Shown here one piece after another: positions 54,391 through 64,000 of a DNA stretch of 64,000 nt. Each line of letters starts with the position of its first letter. Position 1 is the first letter of the stretch. The position numbers and the translations under genes are program-made. Below the pieces are notes generated by a model. That model worked only from the letters and a program-made list of their open reading frames with translations. It did not search any database and was not told where the DNA came from. The DNA is from Areca catechu (taxonomy: Eukaryota; Streptophyta; Magnoliopsida; Arecales; Arecaceae), in NCBI GenBank assembly GCA_021397845.1, contig CM038039.1, positions 6,565,731 through 6,629,730 on the forward strand, read 5' to 3'.

Positions 54391-54850
54391 GTCACCTGGT
54401 GGGTCTGACGAGTGCAACCTCCGAGCTTGGCCTTACCGAGCACACCTGGAGCTGGTCCCGGTCGAGACCGAATAGACCTCAACCAACAAAACACTCAAAA
54501 CCCTATAGCCACTTCACCCAAGAGGTGAGAGTGACTCTGCAATCTAAGAACTCCTTCCTAACCTCCTCGCGTGTCCAGGGATCGGCGGAGAAGGGCCCGG
54601 ATACTTGGTACTTCAAGGCCCGGAGCCTACACGAGTACATGCACCCGAGCAGTGGAGAAGTGAAGGAAGAATTGACGAAGTGAAAAAAAAAGAGAAAAGA
54701 AAAGGAAGAGAAGAGAGAAGACACAAGCCAAGGTGGCTGAAAAAGACTTTCATTAATGATGGTTAAACTTTTACATTGCCTCTAGGCCCCGACATGCTGG
54801 GCAGCCCAGAAAAGAAGAAAAAACAAAAACGAGAACTACAAAGGACCCCC
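54391..54850. other. Spacer between tandem array and antisense gene of Tat-3
   Basis: Contains a purine-rich run (AAAAAAAAGAGAAAAGAAAA, about 54682-54720). I see no gene on either strand. Confidence 0.5.
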
Positions 54851-54918
54851 GTGCTATTCGGTCGGTTCACTCCCGGGACGGCACACGGGTGGGGCGTCAA
54901 CTTCTGGGGCCTCAGATG

Positions 54919-57307
54919 TCAGGGCCTCATCTTCGGCGACCGCCGCTGGCGAAGCAGTGTCGGTAGCTGTCGGCTCCTCCACCTTGTCCAAGTTAGGGGT
55001 CGATCCCGCACCCGGAGTACCAGGGTAACTAAGCAAGCTCTGGCTCTTATTCGGGATGACACCTCTACCCTGGACCGAAGATACATAAACCCCTTGAAGA
55101 AGGAGTCCGTCGCCGCCTCCTGGAACTCAGCAGCAAACTCCTTCGAGGCCTTGTTCCTCATCACCGTCTCAGCAACCTCCTTCGCGACCTCAGGTTGATT
55201 GACCGCATCGGTGTCTTCCTTCTTTGCTGCCTTCGCTGAATTGACTGTCGTCGTGGCCTTCTTCTGAATAGCGACGGCTTTCTTCTCTGCGGCGGCTGCC
55301 CACTCCCTTGCAGCCTCCAATTCTTCCAAAAGGGATCGAGCTCATTCCTTCTCCTTGGCGGCTTCGGTGTTGAGCTCTCTCAGCATGGCCTCCTTGGCCT
55401 TGAGCTCCTCCACCCTACTCTTGGAATTGCTCCTCTCCCGGCCCAAAGACTCCTCAAGTTCTTTTACGTGCCTCTCAGCACTCGTAAGCTCGCCCTATAG
55501 CTCCTTATTCTTTCAGTTGGCCTCCCTAGCCTTGTCATTCTTCTGTTGCACCTCGGCCCTCAGAGACTCAAGCTCTCCTGCCTGCTGCTTATCCTTCTTA
55601 GCCCAATTTTTGCAGCAGTCCCTGATAAGCAGAAGTTCGGCGCCGAGCTGCACTAGAGAAGATGTCAGTCACAGAGAAAGGAAGAAAAGGATAGGGCGAG
55701 TCAAAGGAAGGAAGTGCTTACCGAGAAGAGTTGGGGGAATGTGCTATTGATCGCATCATCCAAGAGTTTCCCTGCCTTCTCCCGTCGGTCGCATGACTAG
55801 ACTGTGAAGTCCATCATGCACTCGGCAAGAGTCTGGTCCCGGACTAGGGAGACGTTTGGCGCCAGTTTGAAGGAGACCCTGTGATAGTCCCTCTCCCTCT
55901 TGTTCGTCGCCGATGCAGAGTCGCCCGCTCCTCTGGCTGAGGATGCATCGGAGGTGCGGTGGGAGCTCAGCATCACTCCGGCTAGTGCCGCTGATGCAGC
56001 TCCACTCTCTCTTGCTCTCCGTCCCCCTCTACATCGACGATCTCCAGGGGAGGAGACACAACGGTGGTAGTGACAGCAACTCTTGCCCGGACCACAACCT
56101 CGAGCTCTTGGGTCGGGGCCGGATCATGTCGCCTTGGCTGCTCAGGAACAGGCTCAGCAACCCTCCTACTCGGCTTAGGAGTGGGCTCGACCACCCTCCT
56201 GCCCTGCATAAGGACGGGTTCGGCCCTCCTCCCGCTTGGCTCAATTGGCGCTGCAGGTGTAGTCCCCGCACCGCTCTCTTCACGAGCTCTCTTCGAAGGG
56301 GAGGGTTCGCTGACTCTCGCCAGTGGACCCCTCTTTCATGAAAATGCGAGGAGGTCATCTAAAGAAAACTTCACGCCTGCACAAAGCAGGAAGAATGTCA
56401 GCTCCTGGCTCAGAGAGTCAGAAAGAAAGCACAAGAAGGAAAGGTTCGAGCCGAACTCACACAACTCTCGTATTGGGCTGACTCCGGCTTTGAATAGGTT
56501 CTGCTCTGACAGTAGAACCTCAAAAGAAGGAATCTGGTCGGCACGGAGCTGGTCATATATCTCCCGATCAATCGCTTCGTTCGCTGTATTTCGGTTAGGG
56601 GACCGATCTGGGTCGCTCCAAACCCAGTCGACCCCCTCGATCGAGGCAAAGAAATATTTGCTCTTCCATCTTTTAATGGAAGAGGGGAGCTCAAGTTTTA
56701 TACTCTTCAGGCGAGAAGAGATAAACCACCACCCCTCCTCAGAAGGGTGGCATTTCAGGGTGAAAAATATCCTGAACAAGGAAAAACGGATAACGATCTC
56801 GTGGAAATGATAGAGAACTATGAAGCAGAAGATCGTTTTAACAGCATTGGGGACAAGCTGAGCAGGAACGAGACGGTAATTGCTCAGCACAGAGAGGAAG
56901 AAAGGATGGAAGGAAAATTGAAGGCCCCCTGCGAGAGTTTCCTCGTAGAGGGCGATCCGACCCGAGCCACTGGAAGTGTCCCGTTCCCCTGGCCGAGGGA
57001 CCAAGAGCTGGACGGACTCCGGGACACCATAGGTCTCTTGGATGGTCGCTAATTCTTCAACGGTGATCGTCGAAGCAACCCCGCCAGGACCTGTCGACCG
57101 AGAAAGTTCGGAGACGGGTTCAGGTGAAGGAGGTGGAGGACAAGCCCTAGGCTCCCTAATCATGATCCCAGTGGGGTGGGGCCTCCTACTGATCTCGAAG
57201 CACATCTCTTCCTCCTCCTCATCAGGGGAAGAAGGCGGCCTCAGTCGAGAAGGCCCAGCCTCACTCTGATCGATCGAGGGACGAAAGTTTGGATCGAAGC
57301 GAGACAT
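54919..57307 (-). pseudogene. Antisense gene of Tat-3 (homologue of the Tat-2 antisense gene)
   Basis: Start MSRFDPNFRPSIDQ at 57307. Exon 1 to 56461 has TVEELATIQETYGVPESVQL, YEETLAGGLQFSFHPFFLSV and RLVPAQLVPNAVKTIFCFIV, matching Tat-2 position by position (YGIPSTLHL, YEDHLKAGLRFPLHNFF, RIIPSQLTPNSIRVI). An 84-bp intron (56460-56377, GTGAGT...TGTGCAG) sits at the same place and phase as in Tat-2. Exon 2 (56376-55982) has a TGA where Arg (CGA) is likely, then basic/Pro-rich sequence (SEPSPSKRAREES). A coiled-coil-rich part follows in several frames (about 55700-55330) and 55329-54919 includes KASKEFAAEFQEAATDSFF, similar to KASEDFIEEMNEADTDCF in Tat-2. Confidence 0.65.
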
Positions 57308-57846
57308 TTGGAAGATGAAGACAAAGCTGAAGGCTAGAAAGGAAGAGGAAGAAGACAAGCAAGGCTTGGGAAGATCCTAGCTCTAGAAGAAAGCTCTACC
57401 CAACCGAGAGAAGGGGAAGGAAATGAACCTGGCTAACTATGGAAGACAAAGACAGCTAGGGGAGAGGAAGAAGAGCTCTGGTATGATGGCGGGCACGTGA
57501 GATTTGAAAGAAGAGTATTCTGGGAAAAACTGCCTTTCTTTTCGAAGTGACCAGATATCTAACCATACCGTTACAGCACCTCCATCGACGGATCTAGCCA
57601 CGTGTCAGCGATCGGCAAAGAAGACGCATCGTTTCGACCTTGACCTCTTTGAATTCTGCACTAGCAATAAGTGCTCCTTGGACGTGCCCACGTGGTTCCC
57701 CGGCATTGGTTTGGAGAATAGCCTCACGAAGCGCCGGCGATCGTGGTCATGATTGTGCCAGATTTCTATCTTTCCACGTCAGCACCGCATTTACTCCCTT
57801 CACCCCGAGTGCCGCGCACCAACGGGACTCGAGAGTGAGGGAGAAA

Positions 57847-59094
57847 TGATATGACGGGATCGCTGACATGGAATCCATGTCAGACTCCATCATGCACCAT
57901 GTTGGACGAAGCCGCCATGTAGGACACCTCTACCCGGACTCCCTCGCCAGGCTGGCTCCCCTCGAGGTCGAGACACCTTGGCGGAGGTCGAGCTCCACCT
58001 CTGCCTTCGCTCCTTCAACCAGCTGGCTCCTCTCGAGGTCGAGACACCGCGGCCAAAGTCAAGCCCTGCTTTCGCTCCTTTGCCCGATTGGCTCCCCTCA
58101 AGGTCGAGACGCCGTGGCCAAAGTCGAGCCCTATATTCGCTCCTTCGCCCGGCTGGCTCCCCTCGAGGTCGAGGCGCTGCGGCCGAAGTCGAGCCCTACC
58201 TTCTTGAGCTCACCCCACCTTGGGCGAAGAGATCTGTAGTCGGAGGACGTCACCACCTCCTTGGACAACGGCGAGCCACCCAAGGACCACAAAGAAGCGC
58301 CTGCCATGCCACAATAATGGTCCCAGCTATCACTTACACCAAGAGGAAAAGGGTCCCCCGATCGAGGTGCTGCACTCCTAATTGACCTTCTACACCATCC
58401 AAAAAAGGAAGTCAGCCAGGAGATTCGAATCCAGGAGGCGGTCGCCCACCAATCGAAGCTCTACCATGCTTCCTAAAATGGAGCGACCAGAAGGAATGTC
58501 AGAGTGCATGGTGTTGCTCCCTATCATGAATGGGGAAAGGCACCTCGCACATAGTACCAGACATCGCCGCATGCGCCTGCCAGTGAGAGGAAGATCCTAA
58601 GGTAAGCAGCGCCCAATGATCCCAGCTAAAAGGTGTTCCCCATGCTTTGAACCAGGCAAGTCAATCCAAGCAAAGGGAAGTCAAAGGAAGCTAAGTCCAG
58701 AGAGAAATCGAAGGATGACGGGCCAGAGGGTGACAGCATATAGAGAGAGACTGCAGCTCTAGGCTACCACAGGCCCACAGGGAAAGGGTCCTGACGGACA
58801 CAGTCACTCGACTTGAACTCTCCTCCGCTGCCTCTGCCACGCTCTGCTCTTGATCACTCACACTCTCTCATTTCACAAATTTCTCCTCGTAGTATGGAGT
58901 CCATCTACGGGGCTCGACCGGGAGGGTCTGTTCCCTTGGATCGCTACTGACTTGAGTGTCAGAGTGCCCCCGTCGGGATCACCAGCCCGGGTCTTCTCTA
59001 TTTTGCAGGTCCGGACGTCCGAGCAGGATCCTGAGTGATTGGGGCACGTTCGAGGTCGTCTTCAGCTATGGGCCATGGCAATCGGGCGGCAACA
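57847..59094 (+). repeat. 3' LTR of Tat-3
   Basis: Starts TGATATGACGGGATCGCTGA after GAGAGTGAGGGAGAAA (polypurine tract) and ends GATCGGGCGGCAACA. It has four internal tandem units (57935-58200) against about six in the 5' LTR. Confidence 0.92.
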
Positions 59095-59402
59095 GGTCCC
59101 ATGATAAAAATAACCCTGAAAAAGCCAGAGGCCGGTCAAAGTCTAAAAAGGATGTTACTTGCTACTACTATAAAAGGCCAGGACATTTTCAGAGAGAGTG
59201 CAGAAAATATAAAAGGGATCAGGATAAAATTAATGGAAAGAAAGAAGAGACACAGAGTACAACTGTAATTGTATTTGATGATGAGGTCATGATTGCATGT
59301 GATGATGCATGTATTAACCTCACATGTCAAGAACCCAGTTGGATAATTTATTCAGCTGCCATATATCATGTTACATCTCGGAGAGACTTCTTTTCGTTTT
59401 AG
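59095..59402 (+). pseudogene. gag 3' part and protease start of the copia element
   Basis: The frame resumes at SHDKNNPEKARGRSKSKKDV. The zinc knuckle reads CYYYKRPGHFQREC: the second Cys of C-x2-C-x4-H-x4-C is Tyr. The protease motif reads WIIYSAAIYHVTSRRDFF, where copia proteases have Asp-Ser-Gly, so the catalytic Asp is missing. It ends in a TAG at 59400-59402. Both changes disable the proteins. Confidence 0.8.
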
Positions 59403-60579
59403 TCCAAAGGTGATTTTGGGCATGTTAGGATGGAAAATGATGTAGTAGCTAACATTATTGGCATGGGAGATGTTTGTTTGGAGACCAATACCGGATGCAG
59501 ATTATTGTTAAGAAATGTAAGGCATGTTCATGATATCCAATTGCATTTGATTTCTGCATGTATCCTAGATGATGAGGGCTACTCTAGTCACTTTGGCGAA
59601 GGAAAATGGAAGCTCACCAAAGGTTCCTTGGTTGTAGCAAAAGGCAAGAAAGATGGCTTTTACAGATTGCATGCTAAAGTACGCAGTGAAGTGGTGAATG
59701 CAATTGAAAAAACCTCCATAGATGTGTGGCATTGGCAGCTTGATCATCTGAGTGAGAAGGGACTTGAGACTCTATCCAGGCACAACCTGCTTCCTTTAAA
59801 AGGTACTCACCTGAGACCTTGCACCCATTGTTTACATGGCAAGCAGCATAAAGTTTCATTTTATAAGCTCCCATTTCATAGAAGATCGCATGTGCTAAAT
59901 TTAGTTCACACTGATGTATGCTCTATAACCACAAAGACACTTGGTGGTGCACTTTATTTTTCACCTTTATTGATGACCATTCTCGAAAGTTATGGGCCTT
60001 TGCTTTGAGATCTAAAGACCGGGTAATAGATGTCTTTAAAGAATTCCATACCAGTGTTGAAAGGGAGAAAGGAAGAAAACTAAAATGCATCCGAGCAAAT
60101 AATGGTGGTGAATACCGAGATCCATTCGAGAGATACTGCAGACAACATGGTATTAGATTGGAGAAGACTATTCCCAAGACACCTCAACAAAATGGAGTGG
60201 CAGAGAGGATGAATCACACCATTGTTGAAAGAATCCGTTGCATGCTTTCTTATTCAAAGTTATATAGTTCCTTTTAGGTGAAGCTATGAGGACTGCAGCT
60301 GATCTGATTAATCTTTATCCTTCATATGCCCTTGACGGTGATATTCCTGAGAAGGTATAGACAAGAAAATCAGTTTTCTATAATTATCTCAAAGTATTTG
60401 GATGGAGGGCTTTTGTTCATATTCTAAAAGATGAGAGGTCAAAGCTTGACAGCAAGTCAAAGGAGTGTATTTTTCTTGGATATGAACGTGAGCAGTTTGG
60501 ATACAGGCTATGGGATCCGGTAGAGAAGAAGCTGATTAGAAGCAGAGATGTATTCTTTGAAGATCAAATTGTTGAGGAT
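59403..60579 (+). pseudogene. Protease end and integrase of the copia element
   Basis: 59430-60008 has the pre-integrase zinc region (WHWQLDHLSEKGLETLSRHN, CTHCLHGKQHKVSF: H-x3-H-like and C-x2-C). After a frame shift near 59940, 59918-60277 carries the core FFTFIDDHSRKLWAFALRSK (Asp), IRANNGGEY (expected Asp is Asn) and PQQNGVAERMNHTIVERIRC (Glu). Stops at 60277 and 60360 and a frameshift precede the C-terminal region SKECIFLGYEREQFGYRLWD. Confidence 0.8.
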
Positions 60580-61710
60580 GTGGAAAATGAAAATAAGCCA
60601 AAGTCTACTACAGAATTATTTGTTGACCCTTCTCCTATGTCTCAAGCCAGAGTAGATGATGATGGACAGGCTACAGAGAATGGTGATGCAATGGATGATG
60701 AGCCTATACATGGTGACAGTGCAACAGATGAGCATAGTGAGCAGGCTCCTACACAGCAAATGGCAGAACAGCAGCTGAGAATGTCTACCAGAAAGCACCG
60801 GTCTTCTCAGAGATACCCTCCATATGAGTATGTAATGGTGACTGATGGAGGAGAGCCAGAATGCATTCAGGAGGCTATATCACATGTACAAAAAGAAAAG
60901 TGGTTTGAAGCCATGCAAGAAGAGATGAAATTTTTATATGAGAATCACATATTTGATCTAGTGGAGCTGCTTAAGGGGAAGAGAGCACTGAAGAACAAAT
61001 GGGTATTCAGACTCAAGACAGAGGAGCACAGCTCACAACCAAGGTATAAAGCAAGACTGCTTGTGAAGGGCTTCAGTCAAAAGAAAGGTATTGACTTTGA
61101 AGAGATATTTTCACCCGTGGTCAAGATGTTTTCGATCCGAGTTATTCTTAGCTTGGCAGCCAGTCTGAATTTGGAGATTGAGCAGCTTGATGTGAAGACA
61201 TCATTTCTTCATGGTGATCTTGAAGAGGAAATCTATATGGAGCAGCCAGAGGGGTTTATAGCTAAAGGCAAGGAAAACTTAATATGCAGACTGAAGAAGA
61301 GCTTATATGGTTTTAAACAAGCTTCTCGACAGTGGTATAAGAAATTTGATTCCTTCATGGTAGATCATGGGTATGACAGAACCACTTCTGACCATTGTAT
61401 TTTTGTAAAGAGGTTCGATGATGATGATTTTATTATTCTCCTATTATATGTTGATGACATGCTGATTGTTGGTCATGATGCTAAGAGGATTCAGAGCTTG
61501 AAGACTGAATTAAGCAAGTGCTTTGCTATAAAAGACTTGGGATCAGCAAAGCAGATACTTGGTATGAGGATTGCTCGTGATTGGAAGAATAAGAAACTAT
61601 GGCTATTCCAGGAGAAATACATAGAGAAGGTGTTAGAGCGGTTCCAAATGAGCAACTCCAAGCCGGTTAGCTCACCACTTGCAAGTCACTTTAGATTGAG
61701 TTCCAAATAG
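60580..61710 (+). CDS. Reverse transcriptase of the copia element
   Basis: A 376-residue open run continuing the integrase C-terminus frame. An acidic linker (60600-60780) leads to EKWFEAMQEEMKFLYENHIF, KWVFRLKTEEHSSQPRYKAR, VKGFSQKKGIDFEEIFSPVV, SLYGFKQASRQWYKKFDSFM and the active site LLYVDDMLIVGHD. This is a complete copia-type RT (RVT_2) domain. The first Met is not a real start, since it was part of a polyprotein. It ends in a TAG where Gln is likely (SSK-stop-CPTSEEE). Confidence 0.85.
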   Translation: MENENKPKSTTELFVDPSPMSQARVDDDGQATENGDAMDDEPIHGDSATDEHSEQAPTQQMAEQQLRMSTRKHRSSQRYPPYEYVMVTDGGEPECIQEAISHVQKEKWFEAMQEEMKFLYENHIFDLVELLKGKRALKNKWVFRLKTEEHSSQPRYKARLLVKGFSQKKGIDFEEIFSPVVKMFSIRVILSLAASLNLEIEQLDVKTSFLHGDLEEEIYMEQPEGFIAKGKENLICRLKKSLYGFKQASRQWYKKFDSFMVDHGYDRTTSDHCIFVKRFDDDDFIILLLYVDDMLIVGHDAKRIQSLKTELSKCFAIKDLGSAKQILGMRIARDWKNKKLWLFQEKYIEKVLERFQMSNSKPVSSPLASHFRLSSK

Positions 61711-62420
61711 TGTCCTACTAGTGAGGAAGAAAAGGAGAAAATGCAGAACATTCCCTATGCATCCACAGTTGGCAGTTTGATGTACACCATGGTATGCACT
61801 AGACCGGATATTGCTCATGATGTTGGTGTCATCAGTCGATTTCTCTCTAATCCTGGGAAGGAGCATTGGATTACAGTGAAATGGATTCTCAGGTACCTCA
61901 AAGGAACTTCTAGAATATGTCTATGCTTTGGTACAGATAAACGTGTATTAGATGGATATACAAATACAGACATGGCAGGTGATATTGATTTTAGAAAATC
62001 CACATCGGGATACTTGATAACCTTTTCAGAGGGAGCTATCTCGTGGCAGTCCAGACTGCAGAAATGTATTGCTCTGTCAAGTATAGAGACAGAGTATATT
62101 GCAGTGACAGAAGCCAGCAAGGAGCTATTGTGGATAAAAAAGTTTCTTGAATACTTGGTCTGAAGCAAGAAAAATTTATCCTGTATTGTGACAATCAGTG
62201 TGCAATTCATCTCAACAAGAATTTGATTTTTCATTCGAGGTCGAAGTACATTGATGTAAGGTATTACTGGATACGAGACGTTTTACAGATAATGTTGCTA
62301 TAGTTGGAAAAGATTCATACAGATGATAATGCTTCATATATGCTAACTAAGACATTACCTGCAGAGAAGCTTGCAGCCTGCAGAGCTAGTGTTGGTTTGC
62401 TGGTCCTCTCCACATGGATG
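61711..62420 (+). pseudogene. RNase H of the copia element
   Basis: Follows the TAG in the same frame: YASTVGSLMYTMVCTRPDIA, then DGYTNTDMAGD (Asp), STSGYLITFSEGAISWQSRL and SSIETEYIAVTEASKELLWI (Glu). A one-base shift near 62155 moves the last part (LYCDNQCAIHLNKN, with Asp, and AEKLAACRASVGLL) to another frame. The region ends just before the purine tract of the right LTR. Confidence 0.8.
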
Positions 62421-62433
62421 TGAGGGAGAGAAT

Positions 62434-62994
62434 TGTTGTGGGTCCTGCCTATGTCATGGGGCCCGGCTCTACTAAAAGGGGCTTAGGACTTTGGGATTGG
62501 AGTTTTTTCTTATCAACATGCGACAACGAAAAGAAACATAGCGGCGCCGAGAGAGAAACAAAAGAGAAAAATATATTTTGATCCTTCCAGGTCTTGATCG
62601 GACGGCAATTCAAAACCCGATCAAGATGAAATTTTAGTATGCTGTTCACGACAGCGAGCTCTACAAAGTAAACGGTTATGATCGCTGTGATTTCTCTTGT
62701 ATAATCGACAAATATTTGACTATGGTGAGATCTTCCCTGTTTTCTTCTTGTATTTCTCAGTAATATTTATATTTTATACTGAGATGATCATTATATGCTG
62801 TTTGGAGAGTCTCTAGTTTGTTAGAAAGAAAAACCTTGCTGTACCTATTATTTGATTATAGTGAAAGTTGATCTGGTTCTAGGTCTCGTAATTTATATTT
62901 GAAGGTTTTTCATGTAAATCCGATTTTCTTGTGTTTGGTTTAATTTATTTTTGCTGGATTGATATTGTTGAATTATTACCTATTTTAATTAGCA
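62434..62994 (+). repeat. 3' LTR of the copia element
   Basis: Starts TGTTGTGGGTCCTGCC after GTGAGGGAGAGAAT. Differences from the left LTR are mostly single bases, plus a small deletion near 62890 (CTCGTAATTTATATTTGAAG where the left copy has a longer stretch). Confidence 0.78.
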
Positions 62995-63251
62995 TACATG
63001 AATTAAAATTTATCCTGAATATAATTATTTGTGATCGTACTTGAACCCCAACATCATTACAGGAAGAGAAGGAGCCATATTTTTTTTTTAATTAATTATT
63101 TATTTGATATAAGCGGACGGACAATGTGAGAGCAGTCCATGAGATAAAAAATAAAAAACAAAACCAAAGCTCCTGGCCTGGCGGATGTTTCTCATTTATT
63201 TACGGGGGACATTTGACTACTACTTTTCAACTTTATTCTCACACGGAACCA

Positions 63252-63343
<92 letters not shown>

Positions 63344-63397
63344 GTAGGTTTCCGATGACAACACGGTAAATCTTGCATTCATTAAAGTCTCACAGCG
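62995..63397. other. 3' flank of methyltransferase C
   Basis: AT-rich sequence with the A58(GAAA)8 microsatellite. I see no gene in it. Confidence 0.5.
63253..63342. repeat. A58 followed by (GAAA)8
   Basis: An uninterrupted run of about 58 A, then eight GAAA units, about 55 bp 3' of the stop of methyltransferase C. The length is prone to assembly error. Confidence 0.95.
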
Positions 63398-64000
63398 CTA
63401 GCCTTCCAATTTTGGCGTGCCGGCGAGAATGAAAGCCTTGTAAGTTATCTTCCTAACATCAGATCCACCCCAAGCAGTCCTGAGCTCCTTCACCACCTCT
63501 TCAGACAGCAAATCCACTCCACGCTCCTTTGCAGTGGCTACTGCAGACCCCGTCCTCAGCGATTCCACGAAACCATCAAATGATACCTCCAATTCCATGT
63601 CGACACTCTTAGGATTGCCTTCGGTCCCCAGCCCGATGCTTTCAAATGGGAACGGAAGGGTCCGGTACCCTTCAAAGGCGCGGCGAGCTCTGTCATCCAT
63701 GTAAGGAAGGATGGAGACGTAGAAGCGTTTCATCACGTCCTCCAGAGGACTGATGTCGTAGTTGTAACCCCAAACAGCAATCACTCCTCCAGGCTTCCTT
63801 AAGACACGGTTGACGATGGAATAGAAGCTCGGGAGATCGAACCAGTGCACGGCCGTGGCCACGATCACCAGGTCTACCGAGCCTTCACCTCCGAGCATGG
63901 ATACGAAATCTTGCTCCGAGGTGGAGATAGGTGTGTGCATGTACTGAACCTTTGGATGCGGGATGGCATATTTGATCTGGGCCTCACTAACGTCCGTGGC
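63398..64000 (-). CDS. Methyltransferase C, terminal exon, partial at window end
   Basis: Open over all 200 visible residues, entering from the window edge as ATDVSEAQIKYAIPHPKVQY and ending YKAFILAGTPKLEG-stop. It corresponds to copy A from its ATDVSEAQLKR onward. Conserved stretches are MLGGEGSVDLVIVATAVHWF, VNRVLRKPGGVIAVWGYNY and SAVATAKERGVDLLSEEVV. It lacks the frameshift of copy A and is the only copy here that looks functional. The SAM-binding first exon must lie beyond 64000. The family is a small class I SAM-dependent methyltransferase with unknown substrate. Confidence 0.88.
   Translation of the reverse strand, partial: ATDVSEAQIKYAIPHPKVQYMHTPISTSEQDFVSMLGGEGSVDLVIVATAVHWFDLPSFYSIVNRVLRKPGGVIAVWGYNYDISPLEDVMKRFYVSILPYMDDRARRAFEGYRTLPFPFESIGLGTEGNPKSVDMELEVSFDGFVESLRTGSAVATAKERGVDLLSEEVVKELRTAWGGSDVRKITYKAFILAGTPKLEG

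Larger units (their letters stand above)
46856..59094 (+). mobile_element. Tat-3: complete Ty3/gypsy Tat/Retand-like element inside copia gag
   Basis: A 12.2 kb element with LTRs of 1341 and 1248 bp and GGTCC target duplications. The order is LTR, primer region (AGCACGCCAGGTAGTGGGGA, about 48200-48220), gag, protease, RT, RNase H, integrase (to about 53630), 105-bp tandem array, antisense gene (57307 to about 54900) and 3' LTR. Its layout equals that of Tat-2, but LTR, repeats and primer region differ. Pol has many TAG/TAA codons in place of Gln and other residues, so it is long dead. Confidence 0.93.
45618..62994 (+). mobile_element. Ty1/copia Tork-like element, split by Tat-3
   Basis: The LTRs (45618-46183 and 62434-62994) share TATGTCATGGGGCCCGGCTC-like and GAGATGATTATTATATG-like sequence. 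Without Tat-3 and one GGTCC the copia is about 5.1 kb. Gag lies at 46199-46855 plus 59100-59400, followed by protease, integrase, RT and RNase H to about 62420, in copia order. A purine tract GTGAGGGAGAGAAT precedes the right LTR. Several nonsense codons and frameshifts are present. No clear 5-bp target duplication and no TGGTATCAGAGC primer site are found. Confidence 0.85.

Noticed and set aside
63249..63342. Poly(A) tail of a SINE or LINE or processed gene
   Set aside because: No recognisable body, internal promoter or target duplication precedes the A run. A microsatellite explains it.

Overview
This is a stretch of plant nuclear genome, about 85% of it LTR retrotransposons. The only host genes I recognise are copies of a small SAM-dependent methyltransferase gene, all on the minus strand. 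The retroelement lineages (Ty3/gypsy Tat/Retand-like, chromoviruses, Ty1/copia Tork-like), the solo LTRs, a hAT-type MITE and the nonsense codons of the C-to-T kind all point to a flowering plant. GC-rich methyltransferase exons suggest a monocot. A palm is my guess but the sequence does not prove it.

Layout. 1-10039: minus-strand Tat-like element (Tat-1), cut by the left window edge, with a 3.6 kb tandem duplication of its pol region. 10040-11193: 3' flank of methyltransferase gene A. 11194-28248: gene A (minus), a short first exon at 28099-28248 and a terminal exon at 11194-11825. They are separated by a 16.3 kb intron that holds a complete plus-strand Tat-like element (Tat-2, 12143-23393, target duplication CATTT) and a solo LTR (26725-27899). 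28824-42123: an internally deleted chromovirus. Its left LTR holds a nearly intact Tekay/Del-like chromovirus (29018-37990, target duplication CAAGA), and its right LTR holds a hAT-like MITE (40680-41092, target duplication ATAGCAGA). 43016-44637: solo LTR (target duplication ACAGG). 45350-45565: 3' relic of a second methyltransferase (B). 45618-62994: Tork-like copia element, split by a complete Tat-like element (Tat-3, 46856-59094, target duplication GGTCC). 63398-64000: terminal exon of a third methyltransferase (C), open and running off the window.

How the parts fit. Copies A, B and C look like an old tandem gene array spread apart by at least eight retroelement insertions, some nested two deep. 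Most retroelement coding regions carry stops or frameshifts. The exception is the Tekay-like element: its pol is open, its two LTRs look almost identical, and gag is separated from pol by one nonsense codon and a probable 76-bp intron. Tat-2 and Tat-3 each carry, between a tandem-repeat zone and the 3' LTR, a gene on the opposite strand with a conserved phase-1 intron. This antisense gene and the Tekay intron are the most interesting items here. All coordinates were read by eye, and no alignment or database search was run.
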